From VXYL01 sp965200375 (GTDB lineage: Bacteria > Pseudomonadota > Gammaproteobacteria > Pseudomonadales > Azotimanducaceae): a stretch of 64,000 bases of DNA. This document shows, piece by piece, positions 41,703 through 51,836 of this stretch. The stretch lies in the NCBI GenBank assembly GCA_965200375.1, contig OZ241353.1, positions 124,001 through 188,000 on the forward strand, read 5' to 3'. Under the pieces are notes generated by a model that made no database searches, was not told where the DNA came from, and saw only the letters and a list, made by a program, of their open reading frames with translations. Positions within the stretch are counted from its first letter, which is position 1. Each line of letters begins with the position of its first letter. Both the position numbers and the translations under genes were made by a program.

Positions 41703-42713
41703 TCAATGCAGCCGGGCCACCGCCAGCTCCGCCAGCGCGGCGAGGGCGTCCCGATAGCGGCTTGGCGGCAGCGCCCGCGTCTCCGCCATCGCCTGCTTCG
41801 CCTCCTCCACGGCACGGGCCTTGGTGTAGCGCAGCCCGCCGCTGCGCCGGACGGCGCCTGCCACCTGCGCGAAGCTGTCCCCGGAACGGGCCTGGATCGC
41901 CCGGCGCACGAGCGCGGCGTCGGCGGCGCAGCCGTTGGCCATGGCGTGGATCAAGGGCAGCGTCACCTTTCCCTCCGCCAGGTCGTCGCCGCGGTCCTTG
42001 CCCATCTGCTCGCTGTCGCCGGCGTAGTCCAGCCAGTCGTCCACTAGCTGGTAGGCCATGCCGAAACGCAGGCCGTAGCGGCGCAGCGCCGCGACCACGG
42101 CCGGATCCTCGGAGCACAGCGTGGCGCCGGTATGGGCGGAGGCCTGGAACAGCATGGCCGTCTTGCGGCGCACCACTTCCAAATAGTCTTGCTCGGTCAC
42201 GTCGGTCTTGCCGATGCTGGCAAGCTGCATCACTTCGCCCTCCGCGATCACGTTCGTAGCGTCGGCGACGATCGCCATGATGGCCATGCTGTCGAGCTCC
42301 ACCATCAGCTGGAAGCCTCGGGAATAGAGGAAGTCGCCCACCAGCACGCTTGCCGCGTTGCCCCACAGGGCGTTGGCGGAGGTGCGTCCGCGGCGGCGGG
42401 CGCTCTTGTCCACCACGTCGTCGTGCAGCAGCGTCGCGGTGTGCAGGAACTCGATCAGCGTGGCGAGATGCACGTGGTCCGTGCCGCGGAAGCCGCAGGC
42501 GCGGGCGGTGAGAAGGACGATCAGCGGCCGCAGCCGCTTGCCGCCGGCGTCGACGATGTAGCGGCCGATGTCCTCCACCAGCGCAACGCCGGAGGAAAGC
42601 TGCTCCGGAATGACTCGATTCACGCAGTCGAAGTCCTCGCGCACCAGCGCGAAGACATCCTTCAGAGTGGCGAACGGGAGCGCGGCGGGAGTGTGGCTGG
42701 CGAAGTGGGGCAC
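41703..42713 (-). CDS. ispB: octaprenyl diphosphate synthase
   Basis: 336 aa from GTG 42713 (VPHFASHTPAALPFATLKDV); the ORF is open to 42890, but family alignment favours this region. Trans-prenyltransferase with first Asp-rich motif LLHDDVVDKSARRRG, GGKRLRPL upstream, and second Asp-rich motif YQLVDDWLDYAGD. Makes the polyprenyl side chain of ubiquinone. Divergent from rplU, the arrangement seen in many beta- and gammaproteobacteria. Confidence 0.93.
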   Translation of the reverse strand: MPHFASHTPAALPFATLKDVFALVREDFDCVNRVIPEQLSSGVALVEDIGRYIVDAGGKRLRPLIVLLTARACGFRGTDHVHLATLIEFLHTATLLHDDVVDKSARRRGRTSANALWGNAASVLVGDFLYSRGFQLMVELDSMAIMAIVADATNVIAEGEVMQLASIGKTDVTEQDYLEVVRRKTAMLFQASAHTGATLCSEDPAVVAALRRYGLRFGMAYQLVDDWLDYAGDSEQMGKDRGDDLAEGKVTLPLIHAMANGCAADAALVRRAIQARSGDSFAQVAGAVRRSGGLRYTKARAVEEAKQAMAETRALPPSRYRDALAALAELAVARLH

Positions 42714-42937
42714 GCGGTTCCCGTGGTGGCTGCGACAGGTCGCTGGCACGTCCGCCCCGCCGGGGCGCTGGCGTTGCATCCGCTCGGCGCTGCGCCTAGA
42801 ATGCCGCGCCTTGCGGTCCGAGCGGTGGCCGCGGCCGTTGTGTGCGCCTGGCGCCTTGTCCGATGGTGTCGTGGGTCGCATCATACACATCGCGGGCGGA
42901 CCGCCCGAGGATGATCAAAGGCGGAGGTGCCAGGCGG

Positions 42938-43249
42938 ATGTTCGCGGTGATCGAGAGCGGCGGCAAGCAGCACCGGGTCGTCGAAGGCGAGGTGGTTCGT
43001 CTGGAGCGCCTGCCCGGAGATCCAGGCGATGGCGTGGTGTTCGAACGGGTGCTCATGGTCGGCGCCGAGCGGGACCTCGACATCGGCGCGCCCTACGTGG
43101 CTGGCGGCCGCGTCGCCGGCGAGGTGGTGGCCCAGGGCCGGGGCAGGAAGATCCGCGTCGTCAAGTTCAAGCGGCGCAAGAACTACCTGCGGCGCAAAGG
43201 GCACCGGCAGGCATATACGGACGTGAAGATCACCGCCATTTCGCGTTGA
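42938..43249 (+). CDS. rplU: 50S ribosomal protein L21
   Basis: 103 aa, the usual length. MFAVIESGGKQHRVVEGEVV at the start and VKFKRRKNYLRRKGHRQAYT near the end are diagnostic. ATG 42938 follows GGCGGAGGTG. First gene of rplU-rpmA-obgE-proB. Confidence 0.96.
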   Translation: MFAVIESGGKQHRVVEGEVVRLERLPGDPGDGVVFERVLMVGAERDLDIGAPYVAGGRVAGEVVAQGRGRKIRVVKFKRRKNYLRRKGHRQAYTDVKITAISR

Positions 43250-43271
43250 TCGACGCCCATCGGAGGGAGCC

Positions 43272-43532
43272 TTGGCACACAAGAAGGCAGGCGGCAGCAC
43301 CCGCAACGGACGCGACTCGGAGTCGAAACGCCTCGGCGTGAAGAAGTTCGGCGGCGAGCGCGTACGCGCCGGGAACATCATCGTTCGGCAGCGGGGCACC
43401 AAGTTCCACCCGGGCGCCAACGTTCGCTGCGGCCGCGATCACACCCTGTTCGCCACCGCCGGCGGTACCGTTCAGTTCGCCGTGCGCGGCGCGGCGCAGC
43501 GGAAGACGGTCAGCGTGGTCGCGGACGGCTAG
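43272..43532 (+). CDS. rpmA: 50S ribosomal protein L27
   Basis: 86 aa from a TTG start: AHKKAGGSTRNGRDSESKRL, and GERVRAGNIIVRQRGTKFHP. The N-terminal tail reaches the peptidyl transferase centre. GGAGGGAG precedes the TTG. Confidence 0.96.
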   Translation: MAHKKAGGSTRNGRDSESKRLGVKKFGGERVRAGNIIVRQRGTKFHPGANVRCGRDHTLFATAGGTVQFAVRGAAQRKTVSVVADG

Positions 43533-43642
43533 CGGCCCTTGCCCCTCGCCCGGCTTCACCGGCCGGAACAGCAGGGGGCCGCCGGCTGCGAGGCCAGCCT
43601 GGACTTCGATCCCAAGCATCGCCCAACTGCTGGTGCCATGCC

Positions 43643-44792
43643 GTGCAGTTCGTCGACGAGGCGACCATCGAAGTGCAGGCGGGCAAGGGCGGCGCCGGCG
43701 CCTTGAGCTTCCATCGCGCCCGCAACCTGCCTCGGGGCGGACCGGACGGCGGCAACGGCGGCAACGGCGGCAGCGTCTACCTGGTTGGCGACCACGCCCT
43801 GAACACCTTGGTGGATTTCCGCTTCATGCCCCGCCGCCGAGCCGAGGATGGGCGGCCTGGCGGCAGCGGCGGCAAGAAAGGCGCATCGGGAACGGATTTG
43901 GCGGTGCGCGTTCCGGTGGGCACCGCGGTGGCGGACGTCGACACCCGAGGCGCCCTCGGCGACGTCGAGGACGAGGGCGAACGGATGCTGGTGGCCCGGG
44001 GCGGCCGCCGCGGCCTCGGCAACGCCCACTTCAAGTCGAGCACCAGCCGCGCGCCGAGGCGCACCACGCCCGGCATGCCGGGGGAGCGTCGACGGCTGCG
44101 GCTGGAACTGCGGGTGATAGCGGACGTCGGCCTGCTCGGCATGCCGAACGCCGGCAAGTCCACGCTCGTAGGCCGAGTGTCCGCGGCCCGGCCGAAGGTG
44201 GCGCCGTATCCGTTCACCACTTTGGTGCCGAACCTCGGAACGGTGCGCGTTGGCCACGACGGAAACCCCGAAGGCAGCTTCGTCATGGCGGATGTGCCTG
44301 GCCTGGTGCCCGGGGCGGCTGCTGGCGCCGGGCTCGGCGCACGCTTCCTCAAGCACCTCTCGCGCACCCGCCTGCTGCTGCATCTGGTGGACTGCGCGCC
44401 GACGCTCGGCGACCCCATCGACAACGCCCGCGCCATCGAGGCGGAGCTGTTCGCCTTCAGCGAAGCGTTCCGGGAACGCGCCATCTGGATGGTGGCGACC
44501 AAGGCGGACTTGCCTGCCGCTGGCACCGTGCTGGCGCGCCTCGAGGAGACCTTCCCCGATCGCCCCTGCTACGCCGTCTCGGCCCTTGCCGGCCAGGGCG
44601 TGGCGGCGCTGCTTGGCGCGATCATGCGGCATGTCGCGGAGCGGCGGCGGCGACTGGCGACGGACGCGGCCTTCGCGCTGGCGGAACGCCGCTTGGCGGA
44701 GCGCATCGGCGACGACGTGCGCCAGCGGGGGTTCGAGAGCAAGGCGGATCCGAACGGTATCCCGGGGCAGGCGCCAGCAGCGACGCACCGAC

Positions 44793-44800
<8 letters not shown>
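43643..44800 (+). CDS. obgE: GTPase ObgE/CgtA
   Basis: 385 aa from GTG 43643. The N-terminal Obg fold is Gly-rich (GGPDGGNGGNGGSVYL). The G domain starts about residue 160: G1 GMPNAGKST, G2 within YPFTTLVPNLG, G3 DVPGLVPGA. The G4 box reads TKAD (WMVATKADLP) instead of NKxD. G5 is SALAG. Acts in 50S assembly and stringent control. Its last codons overlap the proB start. The tail after about 365 is variable. Confidence 0.94.
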
Positions 44801-45932
<1,132 letters not shown>

Positions 45933-45950
<18 letters not shown>

Positions 45951-46118
45951 CGTGGCGTACGCCTTCGCCCCGCCTGCCCGCCGAAGGCGCTCCATCCGGC
46001 GTCGCTTCGGTACGCGCCATGCGAGGATGTACTGCCCGCTGCCCGTAGCGCGACCTGCGCCGTTATCTGCCGATGGACCTGGCCGCGGTCGAACGCATGT
46101 CGATTCGGAAGCGGTACG
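45933..46118 (+). repeat. dispersed intergenic repeat, copy E
   Basis: Starts GTTCCATTCCGAATTGACGT then GGCGTACGCC and ends CGCATGTCGATTCGGAAGCG then GTACGCC. The best-preserved pair of terminal inverted repeats: CCGAATTGACGTG against CATGTCGATTCGG. Internal arms TGGCGTAC and GTACGCGCCA. It overlaps the 3' end of proB and fills the gap to the convergent rpsT. Confidence 0.88.
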
Positions 46119-46148
46119 CCGGGGCTCGGCCGGCCACCCGCCAAGCCG

Positions 46149-46412
46149 CTAGGCCAGCTGCCTGATCCGCGCCGCCAGCCGGCGCTTGTGGCGGGCAGCC
46201 TTGTTCCGGTGCAGGATGCCCTTGGCGGCCATCTTGTCGATCACCGGCTCCGCAAGCCGCAGCGCGGATGCAGCCGCTTCCCGATCGCCGGCCTCGATGG
46301 CAGCGACCACCTTCTTGACGGAGCTGCGAGCCCGCGACCGATCGCTGGCGTTGCGGATGCGACGGCGCTCCGCTTGACGGGCGCGCTTGCGGGCCTGGGG
46401 ACTGTTCGCCAA
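46149..46412 (-). CDS. rpsT: 30S ribosomal protein S20
   Basis: 87 aa from TTG 46412, with GGAG 6-9 bases upstream; a non-AUG start is typical of rpsT and linked to its autoregulation in E. coli. ANSPQARKRARQAERRRIRN at the start, KGILHRNKAARHKRRLAARI near the end. Confidence 0.95.
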   Translation of the reverse strand: MANSPQARKRARQAERRRIRNASDRSRARSSVKKVVAAIEAGDREAAASALRLAEPVIDKMAAKGILHRNKAARHKRRLAARIRQLA

Positions 46413-46446
46413 GTTGGCTCCATTGCATGGCGGCTTGGTTGCGGGA

Positions 46447-46474
46447 AGCATAGTGGAAGCGCGGCCGGCGTCAA
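46447..46474 (-). promoter_or_regulatory. rpsT promoter
   Basis: On the minus strand: TTGACG (46474-46469), 16-base spacer, TATGCT (46452-46447). The start site would be near 46440, giving a leader of about 28 bases before the TTG. Confidence 0.7.
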
Positions 46475-46501
46475 GGGGGCATGAAACAGCGAAAAAAGCC
46501 A

Positions 46502-46530
46502 TTGCCACGCAGCGAGAACGCGTGTACTGT
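46502..46530 (+). promoter_or_regulatory. candidate S10 operon promoter
   Basis: TTGCCA (46502-46507), 17-base spacer, TACTGT (46525-46530). It is about 100 bases before rpsJ. The leader contains GGCGCC-rich self-complementary sequence (about 46566-46585). In E. coli this leader is the target of L4 feedback; here that is only inference. Confidence 0.45.
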
Positions 46531-46627
46531 GCGCCGTTCGATTCGACAGACGCAAGACCGCCCTCGGGCGCCGCGTTTAGGTGGCGCCTGCGGGTTTCTT
46601 GCGCGTTTGGGAAGGTCCGAGGCTTAG

Positions 46628-46942
46628 GTGGCTGACAACCAGCGCATCCGCATCCGCTTGAAGGCGTTCGACCATCGCCTGATCGACGTCTCTACGGAGG
46701 AGATCGTCGATACGGCGAGGCGCACTGGCGCGCAGGTGCGGGGGCCGATCCCGCTGCCGACGCGAAAGGAGCGCTACACCGTGCTCATCTCGCCGTTCGT
46801 CAACAAGGACGCCCGGGATCAGTACGAGATTCGCACCCACAAGCGGCTGCTGGACATCCTCGAGCCAACCGAAAAGACGGTTGACGCCTTGATGAAGCTC
46901 GACCTCGCCGCCGGCGTGGACGTGCAGATCAGCCTCAACTAG
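46628..46942 (+). CDS. rpsJ: 30S ribosomal protein S10
   Basis: 104 aa from GTG 46628: QRIRIRLKAFDHRLIDVSTE, GPIPLPTRKERYTVLISPFV. Also NusE in transcription antitermination. First gene of the S10-spc-alpha cluster. Confidence 0.97.
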   Translation: MADNQRIRIRLKAFDHRLIDVSTEEIVDTARRTGAQVRGPIPLPTRKERYTVLISPFVNKDARDQYEIRTHKRLLDILEPTEKTVDALMKLDLAAGVDVQISLN

Positions 46943-47016
46943 CCAGCAAGCGGCCAAGAGCGGCGAGCGGCGAGCGAAGGCTAGGGCGAACGGCAGGCCA
47001 GGAAGCAGGCAAAGAC

Positions 47017-47676
47017 ATGGCCATAGGCGTCATCGGTACCAAGAGCGGCATGACGCGGGTGTTCACCGCCGAGGGCGAATCCATTCCCGTGACCGTGATC
47101 GTCGCCGAGCCCAACCGCGTGACGCAGGTGAAGACGGTGCCGGCGGACGGCTACGACGCCGTGCAGGTCACCGCCGGCAGCATTCGTTCCAGCCGCGTCA
47201 ACCGTCCCCAGGCGGGGCATTTCGCCAAGGCGCAGACCGCGGCAGGGCGCGGCTTGTGGGAGTTTCGCCTCGACGCGCCGGCCGGGGGGCGGCTGGCCGC
47301 TGGCGCGGTGCTTGGCGTCGGCCAGTTCGAGAAGGGCCAGAAAGTGGACGTGTCCGGAGTCTCCAAGGGCAAGGGCTTTGCCGGCACCATCAAGCGCTGG
47401 AACTTCCACAGCCAGGACGCTTCCCACGGCAACTCCGTCTCCCACCGCGCACCGGGATCCATCGGCCAGTGCCAAACGCCGGGACGCGTCTTCAAGGGCA
47501 AGAAGATGGCCGGCCACCTAGGCAGTTGTCGCGTCACCGTGCAGAACCTCGTCGTCGTGGACGTGCTGCCCGAGGACAACGTCCTGCTGGTGAAAGGGGC
47601 CGTGCCGGGAGCGCCCGGCGGCGACGTCTGCATCCGGCCAGCCGTCAAGTCCCGGGCGGGCGCGGCAGCCCGATGA
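47017..47676 (+). CDS. rplC: 50S ribosomal protein L3
   Basis: 219 aa. IGVIGTKSGMTRVFTAEGES at the start. The loop GSIGQCQTPGRVFKGKKMAG includes the Gln that is methylated by PrmB in E. coli, with Cys where E. coli has Asn after it. The stop overlaps the rplD start. Confidence 0.97.
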   Translation: MAIGVIGTKSGMTRVFTAEGESIPVTVIVAEPNRVTQVKTVPADGYDAVQVTAGSIRSSRVNRPQAGHFAKAQTAAGRGLWEFRLDAPAGGRLAAGAVLGVGQFEKGQKVDVSGVSKGKGFAGTIKRWNFHSQDASHGNSVSHRAPGSIGQCQTPGRVFKGKKMAGHLGSCRVTVQNLVVVDVLPEDNVLLVKGAVPGAPGGDVCIRPAVKSRAGAAAR

Positions 47677-48299
47677 GCGTTTCCGTGGCTGTGATCCAGG
47701 CGTCGGACGGCGATGGGGAGGCCAGCGTGGACCTCTCGGATGCGTTCGGCCGCCCCTTCAACGAAGCGCTGGTACATCAAGCGGTGGTTGCCTATCTTGC
47801 CGGCGCCCGCCAGGGCAGCCGGGCGCAGAAGACGCGGGCGGAGGTGCGCGGCGGCGGCCGCAAGCCCTGGCGGCAGAAGCGCACCGGCCGGGCCCGGGCC
47901 GGTTCCATCCGCAGCCCGCTGTGGCGCGGCGGCGGCCGGGCGTTTGCGGCGAAACCGCAGAACCACGCCATGAAGCTGAACCGCAAGATGTATCGGGGTG
48001 CGCTTGGCTGTATTTTCTCCGAACTCCTGCGCTTGGGCCGCCTGCAGGCCCTGCCGCCTTCCCTGCTTGCTCTCGACGCCCCCAAGACCGGCCCCTTTGC
48101 CAAGCGGCTGGCGGCCCTCGGCCTGCAAGACGCGCTGCTGGTGGTGAACGAGCTGCATCGCAATCTGGCGCTGGCGGCTCGGAACCTGCCCCGGGTGGAA
48201 GCCTGCGATGTCGCCGGCGTCAACCCCGTGAACCTGATCCGCCACGAGAAGGTGGCGATCGCCGTGGACGCCCTGCCGGCCCTCGAGGCCCGGCTGTAG
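47673..48299 (+). CDS. rplD: 50S ribosomal protein L4
   Basis: 208 aa from ATG 47673, ATGA overlap with rplC. VVAYLAGARQGSRAQKTRAE, GGGRKPWRQKRTGRARAGSI and the tunnel loop are recognisable. L4 is the classical autoregulator of the S10 operon. Confidence 0.96.
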   Translation: MSVSVAVIQASDGDGEASVDLSDAFGRPFNEALVHQAVVAYLAGARQGSRAQKTRAEVRGGGRKPWRQKRTGRARAGSIRSPLWRGGGRAFAAKPQNHAMKLNRKMYRGALGCIFSELLRLGRLQALPPSLLALDAPKTGPFAKRLAALGLQDALLVVNELHRNLALAARNLPRVEACDVAGVNPVNLIRHEKVAIAVDALPALEARL

Positions 48300-48319
48300 G
48301 CTGCCTGCAGGAGGCTTCG

Positions 48320-48676
48320 GTGAACGCGATGGCGAGGGGGCTCAGGTTCCGCAGCCGCGAGACGGACGCGACGTCGGTGAGCGAGCGGCTGTACGCGGTG
48401 CTTCTGGAACCCCACATCACGGAGAAGGCGACCCAGCTTGGCGAGTCCAGCAATCAGTACGCCTTCAAGGTTGCTGCCGGCGCCACGAAGCGGGAGGTCC
48501 GGCTGGCGGTGGAGACGCTGTTCGGCGTCACCGTCCGAAGCGTCACCACGCTGAACGTCAAGGGGCGCAGCAAGCGCAACTTCCGCGGCGTGGTGTCGCG
48601 CAAGAAGGCTTGGAAGAAGGCTTACGTGCGCCTCGCCGACGGCGAGGATCTGAATTACAACGTGGTGGACGCCTAA
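48320..48676 (+). CDS. rplW: 50S ribosomal protein L23
   Basis: 118 aa from GTG 48320 after GGAGG; ATG 48329 is possible. L23 core: LEPHITEKATQLGESSNQYA, VNVKG-type VTTLNVKGRSKRNFRG. The N-terminus is about 20 residues longer than usual. Dispersed repeat copy F begins with the first base after its stop codon. Confidence 0.95.
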   Translation: MNAMARGLRFRSRETDATSVSERLYAVLLEPHITEKATQLGESSNQYAFKVAAGATKREVRLAVETLFGVTVRSVTTLNVKGRSKRNFRGVVSRKKAWKKAYVRLADGEDLNYNVVDA

Positions 48677-48834
48677 GTGTGCCGCTTCCGAATCGACATG
48701 CGCTCGACCGTGGCTAGGTCCATCGGCGGCAAAGTGGGCAGGCCGCGCTGCGGGGCGGCACATCCTCGCATGGCGCACGCCGAAGCAACGCCGGAGCGGT
48801 GCGCCATTTGCCACGTTGATTCGGAACGGAGCCG
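48677..48834 (-). repeat. dispersed intergenic repeat, copy F (inside the S10 operon)
   Basis: Inverted orientation. On the minus strand it starts GCGGCTCCGTTCCGAATCAA then CGTGGCAAATGGC and ends CATGTCGATTCGGAAGCGGC then ACAC. Terminal repeats CCGAATCAACGTG / CATGTCGATTCGG. Internal arms TGGCGCAC and GTGCGCCA are perfect. It fills the whole rplW-rplB gap, and its edge lies at or within the rplB ribosome-binding region (GGAGCC, 48828-48833). Confidence 0.9.
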
Positions 48835-48840
48835 CTAGGC

Positions 48841-49671
48841 ATGGCGGTCGTCAAGGCCAAACCCACCTCGCCGGGCCGGCGCTTTGTCGTCACGGTCGTG
48901 GACCACGGCCTGCACAAGGGCCGGCCGCACAAGGCGCTCACCGAGAAGCAGTCCAGCACCGGCGGACGCAACGGCGCCGGACGCATCACCACGCGGCATC
49001 GCGGCGGCGGCCACAAGCAGCATTACAGACGCATCGACTTTCGCCGCAACAAGGACGGCATCGAGGCGGTGGTGGCGCGCTTGGAATACGATCCCAACCG
49101 CAGTGCCAACATCGCCCTCCTGAAGTACGCCGACGGCGAGTACCGCTACGTCGTCGCGCCCCGGGGCGTCGCGGCTGGCGATGCCCTGATGTCGGGCGCT
49201 TCGGCGCCGATTCGGCCGGGCAACGCCATGCCGCTGCGCAACGTGCCGGTGGGCAGCGTGGTCCACTGCGTGGAGCTCAAGCCGGGCAAGGGGGCGCAGC
49301 TGGCCCGCAGCGCCGGCGTCTCCTGCCAGCTGGTGGCCCGGGAAGGCGCCTACGCGACGCTGCGGCTGCGCTCCGGCGAGATGCGCCGGGTGCCGGCCGA
49401 GTGCCGGGCGACGCTGGGCGAGGTGGGCAACAGCGAACACAACCTGCGCTCCCTCGGCAAGGCCGGCGCCAAACGCTGGCGCGGCGTCCGCCCCACGGTG
49501 CGGGGGGTAGCCATGAACCCGGTGGACCATCCCCACGGGGGCGGCGAGGGCAAGTCCTCCGGCGGTCGGCATCCGGTGTCTCCTACCGGGGTGCCCACCA
49601 AGGGCTACAAGACGCGCAAGAACAAGCGCACCGACAAGCTCATCGTGCGCCGCCGCGGCGCCCGCCGCTAG
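48841..49671 (+). CDS. rplB: 50S ribosomal protein L2
   Basis: 276 aa. AVVKAKPTSPGRRFVVTVVD, GRNGAGRITTRHRGGGHKQH, and NPVDHPHGGGEGKSSGGRHP with the conserved His near the peptidyl transferase centre. ATG 48841. Upstream DNA is repeat copy F. Confidence 0.97.
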   Translation: MAVVKAKPTSPGRRFVVTVVDHGLHKGRPHKALTEKQSSTGGRNGAGRITTRHRGGGHKQHYRRIDFRRNKDGIEAVVARLEYDPNRSANIALLKYADGEYRYVVAPRGVAAGDALMSGASAPIRPGNAMPLRNVPVGSVVHCVELKPGKGAQLARSAGVSCQLVAREGAYATLRLRSGEMRRVPAECRATLGEVGNSEHNLRSLGKAGAKRWRGVRPTVRGVAMNPVDHPHGGGEGKSSGGRHPVSPTGVPTKGYKTRKNKRTDKLIVRRRGARR

Positions 49672-49701
49672 CCTCTCCCAGGGATCCGAGGAGCAACGCA
49701 G

Positions 49702-49977
49702 GTGTCGAGGTCGCTACGCAAGGGTCCGTTCGTGGATCTGCACTTGATGCGCAAGGTGAACGAGGCCGCGGCGGCCAAGGACCGACGCCCCATTCGCACC
49801 TGGTCCCGCCGCTCGATGGTGGTGCCGGACATGGTGGGCCTCACCATTGCCGTCCACAACGGCCGAGCCCATGTGCCGGTGTTCGTGTCCGAGGACATGG
49901 TGGGACACAAGCTCGGCGAGTTCGCGCCCACCCGCACCTATCGCGGCCACAGCGCCGATCGCAAGGCGCGACGGTAA
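49702..49977 (+). CDS. rpsS: 30S ribosomal protein S19
   Basis: 91 aa from GTG 49702: SRSLRKGPFVDLHLMRKVNE, TWSRRSMVVPDMVGLTIAVH, EFAPTRTYRGHSADRKARR. GGAGC lies upstream. Confidence 0.97.
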   Translation: MSRSLRKGPFVDLHLMRKVNEAAAAKDRRPIRTWSRRSMVVPDMVGLTIAVHNGRAHVPVFVSEDMVGHKLGEFAPTRTYRGHSADRKARR

Positions 49978-50000
49978 GTGGCTGACGCAGAGGGCCCGCC

Positions 50001-50351
50001 ATGCAAGTGAGCGCGACGGCGAGGCGTCTTCGCATCTCCCCCCGCAAGCTGCGGCTGGTGGCGGCGCAGGTGCGCGGCAAGGCGGTCGGCGACGCCATCG
50101 ACATTCTCGGCTTCAGCACCCAGAAGGGCGCACCGCTGGTGCGCAAGGTGCTGGACTCGGCAATCGCCAACGCCGAGAACAACGAAGGGGCGGACGTGGA
50201 CGAACTGGTGGTTGCGCGGATCCACGTGGACGCCGGCGCGACCATGAAGCGTGTTCGGCCCCGGGCCCGCGGCCGCGCGGACCGCATCCTCAAGCGCACC
50301 AGCCATGTGACCGTGATGGTGACCGACGAGGCGCAGGCAACGACGAGATGA
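50001..50351 (+). CDS. rplV: 50S ribosomal protein L22
   Basis: 116 aa: RRLRISPRKLRLVAAQVRGK, VRKVLDSAIANAENNEGADV, RVRPRARGRADRI-type exit-tunnel loop and C-terminal THVTVMV-like strand. Normal length. Confidence 0.96.
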   Translation: MQVSATARRLRISPRKLRLVAAQVRGKAVGDAIDILGFSTQKGAPLVRKVLDSAIANAENNEGADVDELVVARIHVDAGATMKRVRPRARGRADRILKRTSHVTVMVTDEAQATTR

Positions 50352-50363
50352 GGACATAGCGCA

Positions 50364-51062
50364 ATGGGCCAGAAGGTAAGCCCCACCGGCCTTCGACTGG
50401 GAATCGTCAAGCACCACACCTCCGTGTGGTACGCAGGCAAGGACGACTACGCGCGCTATCTGCGCAGCGACCTGGAAGTGCGCGAGCACATCGCCCGGCG
50501 GCTGGCTTCGGCGTCGGTGAGCCGCATCGACATCGAGCGTCCGGCGCAGACGGCGCGCATCACCATCCACACCGCCCGCCCCGGCATCGTGATCGGCAAG
50601 AAGGGCGAGGACGTGGACAAGCTGCGCGGCGAGCTGATGCGCAAGATGGGCGTGCCGGTGCATATCAACGTGGAGGAGATCCGGCGCCCGGAGACCGATG
50701 CCCTGCTGGTGGCGCAGAACGTCGCCTCGCAGCTCGAGCGGCGGGTGCGGCATCAGCGGGCGATGCGGCGCGTGATGCAGAACGCCATGCGCCTGGGGGC
50801 GAAGGGCATCAAGGTGCGGGTTGCGGGGCGCCTGAACGGCGCCGAAATCGCCCGGGACGAGGTGTACGCCGAGGGCCGCGTGCCGCTGCACACGCTGCGC
50901 GCGGACATCGACTACGCCACTGCGGAGGCCCGCACCACCTACGGGATCATCGGCGTCAAGGTGTGGATATTCAAAGGCGAAGTCCTGCGCACGGAAGACC
51001 AGACGGAGCCGGCCGAACGGCCGCCGGCCGAGCCGGCGGCGCGCCGGCGGCAGTCGTCGTAG
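50364..51062 (+). CDS. rpsC: 30S ribosomal protein S3
   Basis: 232 aa: GQKVSPTGLRLGIVKHHTSV, a KH domain with PGIVIGKKGEDVDKLRGELM (GxxG), and ARDEVYAEGRVPLHTLRADI in the C-terminal domain. It ends in an Arg/Pro/Ala-rich tail. Confidence 0.97.
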   Translation: MGQKVSPTGLRLGIVKHHTSVWYAGKDDYARYLRSDLEVREHIARRLASASVSRIDIERPAQTARITIHTARPGIVIGKKGEDVDKLRGELMRKMGVPVHINVEEIRRPETDALLVAQNVASQLERRVRHQRAMRRVMQNAMRLGAKGIKVRVAGRLNGAEIARDEVYAEGRVPLHTLRADIDYATAEARTTYGIIGVKVWIFKGEVLRTEDQTEPAERPPAEPAARRRQSS

Positions 51063-51077
51063 ACGGACCCAAAGCAA

Positions 51078-51491
51078 GTGCTACAGCCGAAACGAACCAA
51101 GTTCCGCAAGCAGCAGAAGGGCCGCAACCGCGGCCTCGCCAGCCGCGGCAGCCGGGTCAGCTTCGGCGAGTACGGCCTGAAGGCGGTGGGCCGCGGCCGG
51201 CTCACGGCCCGCCAGATCGAAGCCGGCCGGCGCGCGCTCACGCGCCATGTCCGGCGTGGCGGCAAGGTCTGGATCCGCGTGTTCCCGGACAAGCCGATCA
51301 CCAAGAAGCCCCTGGAGGTGCGGCAGGGCAAGGGCAAGGGTGGCGTGGAGTACTGGGTGGCGCAGATCCAGCCGGGGCGCGTGGTGTACGAAATGGAGGG
51401 CGTGGCGGAGGACGTGGCCCGGCGGGCCCTCGCGCTCGCGGCAGCGAAGCTGCCGTTCCCCACGGCCTTCGTGAAACGGGCCATGGTCTAG
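51078..51491 (+). CDS. rplP: 50S ribosomal protein L16
   Basis: 137 aa, GTG start: LQPKRTKFRKQQKGRNRGLA, GGKVWIRVFPDKPITKKPLE, the GKGKGGVEYWVA loop. Contacts the A-site tRNA. Confidence 0.96.
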   Translation: MLQPKRTKFRKQQKGRNRGLASRGSRVSFGEYGLKAVGRGRLTARQIEAGRRALTRHVRRGGKVWIRVFPDKPITKKPLEVRQGKGKGGVEYWVAQIQPGRVVYEMEGVAEDVARRALALAAAKLPFPTAFVKRAMV

Positions 51492-51506
51492 GCCAGGCGG
51501 ACGGCA

Positions 51507-51836
51507 ATGCAGATGCAGGAACTGAGAGAGAAGAACGCCGCCGAGCTGCGCGAGGAGCTGCTGCGGCTGCGCAAGGAGCAGTTCGCGATGCGCATGCAGC
51601 GGGCCAGCGAACAGCTGCCCCAGACCCACCTCATTGCGACGACGCGGCGCGACATCGCCCGGGTGAAGACGGTGATGCGGGAGCAGGACATCCAGGGGCG
51701 TGTGGCAGCCACCGACGGCCGGCCCGAGCCGAACGCCGAGGACGCCGCGCCCCGGACAGCCGAAGGCGACGAAGGCGGAGAGCGTGGAGAACGCGGGGAA
51801 CGTGGCGAACGTGGAGAGCGGAGCGATGCCAGCTGA
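51507..51836 (+). CDS. rpmC: 50S ribosomal protein L29 with long C-terminal tail
   Basis: 109 aa against about 65 normally. Residues 1-65 are standard L29 (ELREKNAAELREELLRLRKE, THLIATTRRDIARVKTVMRE). The added 44 residues are acidic and Gly/Arg repetitive (GDEGGERGERGERGERGERS), encoded by a short DNA repeat of GGAGAACGTGGCGAAC type at about 51775-51820. It overlaps rpsQ by 11 bases. Confidence 0.93.
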   Translation: MQMQELREKNAAELREELLRLRKEQFAMRMQRASEQLPQTHLIATTRRDIARVKTVMREQDIQGRVAATDGRPEPNAEDAAPRTAEGDEGGERGERGERGERGERSDAS

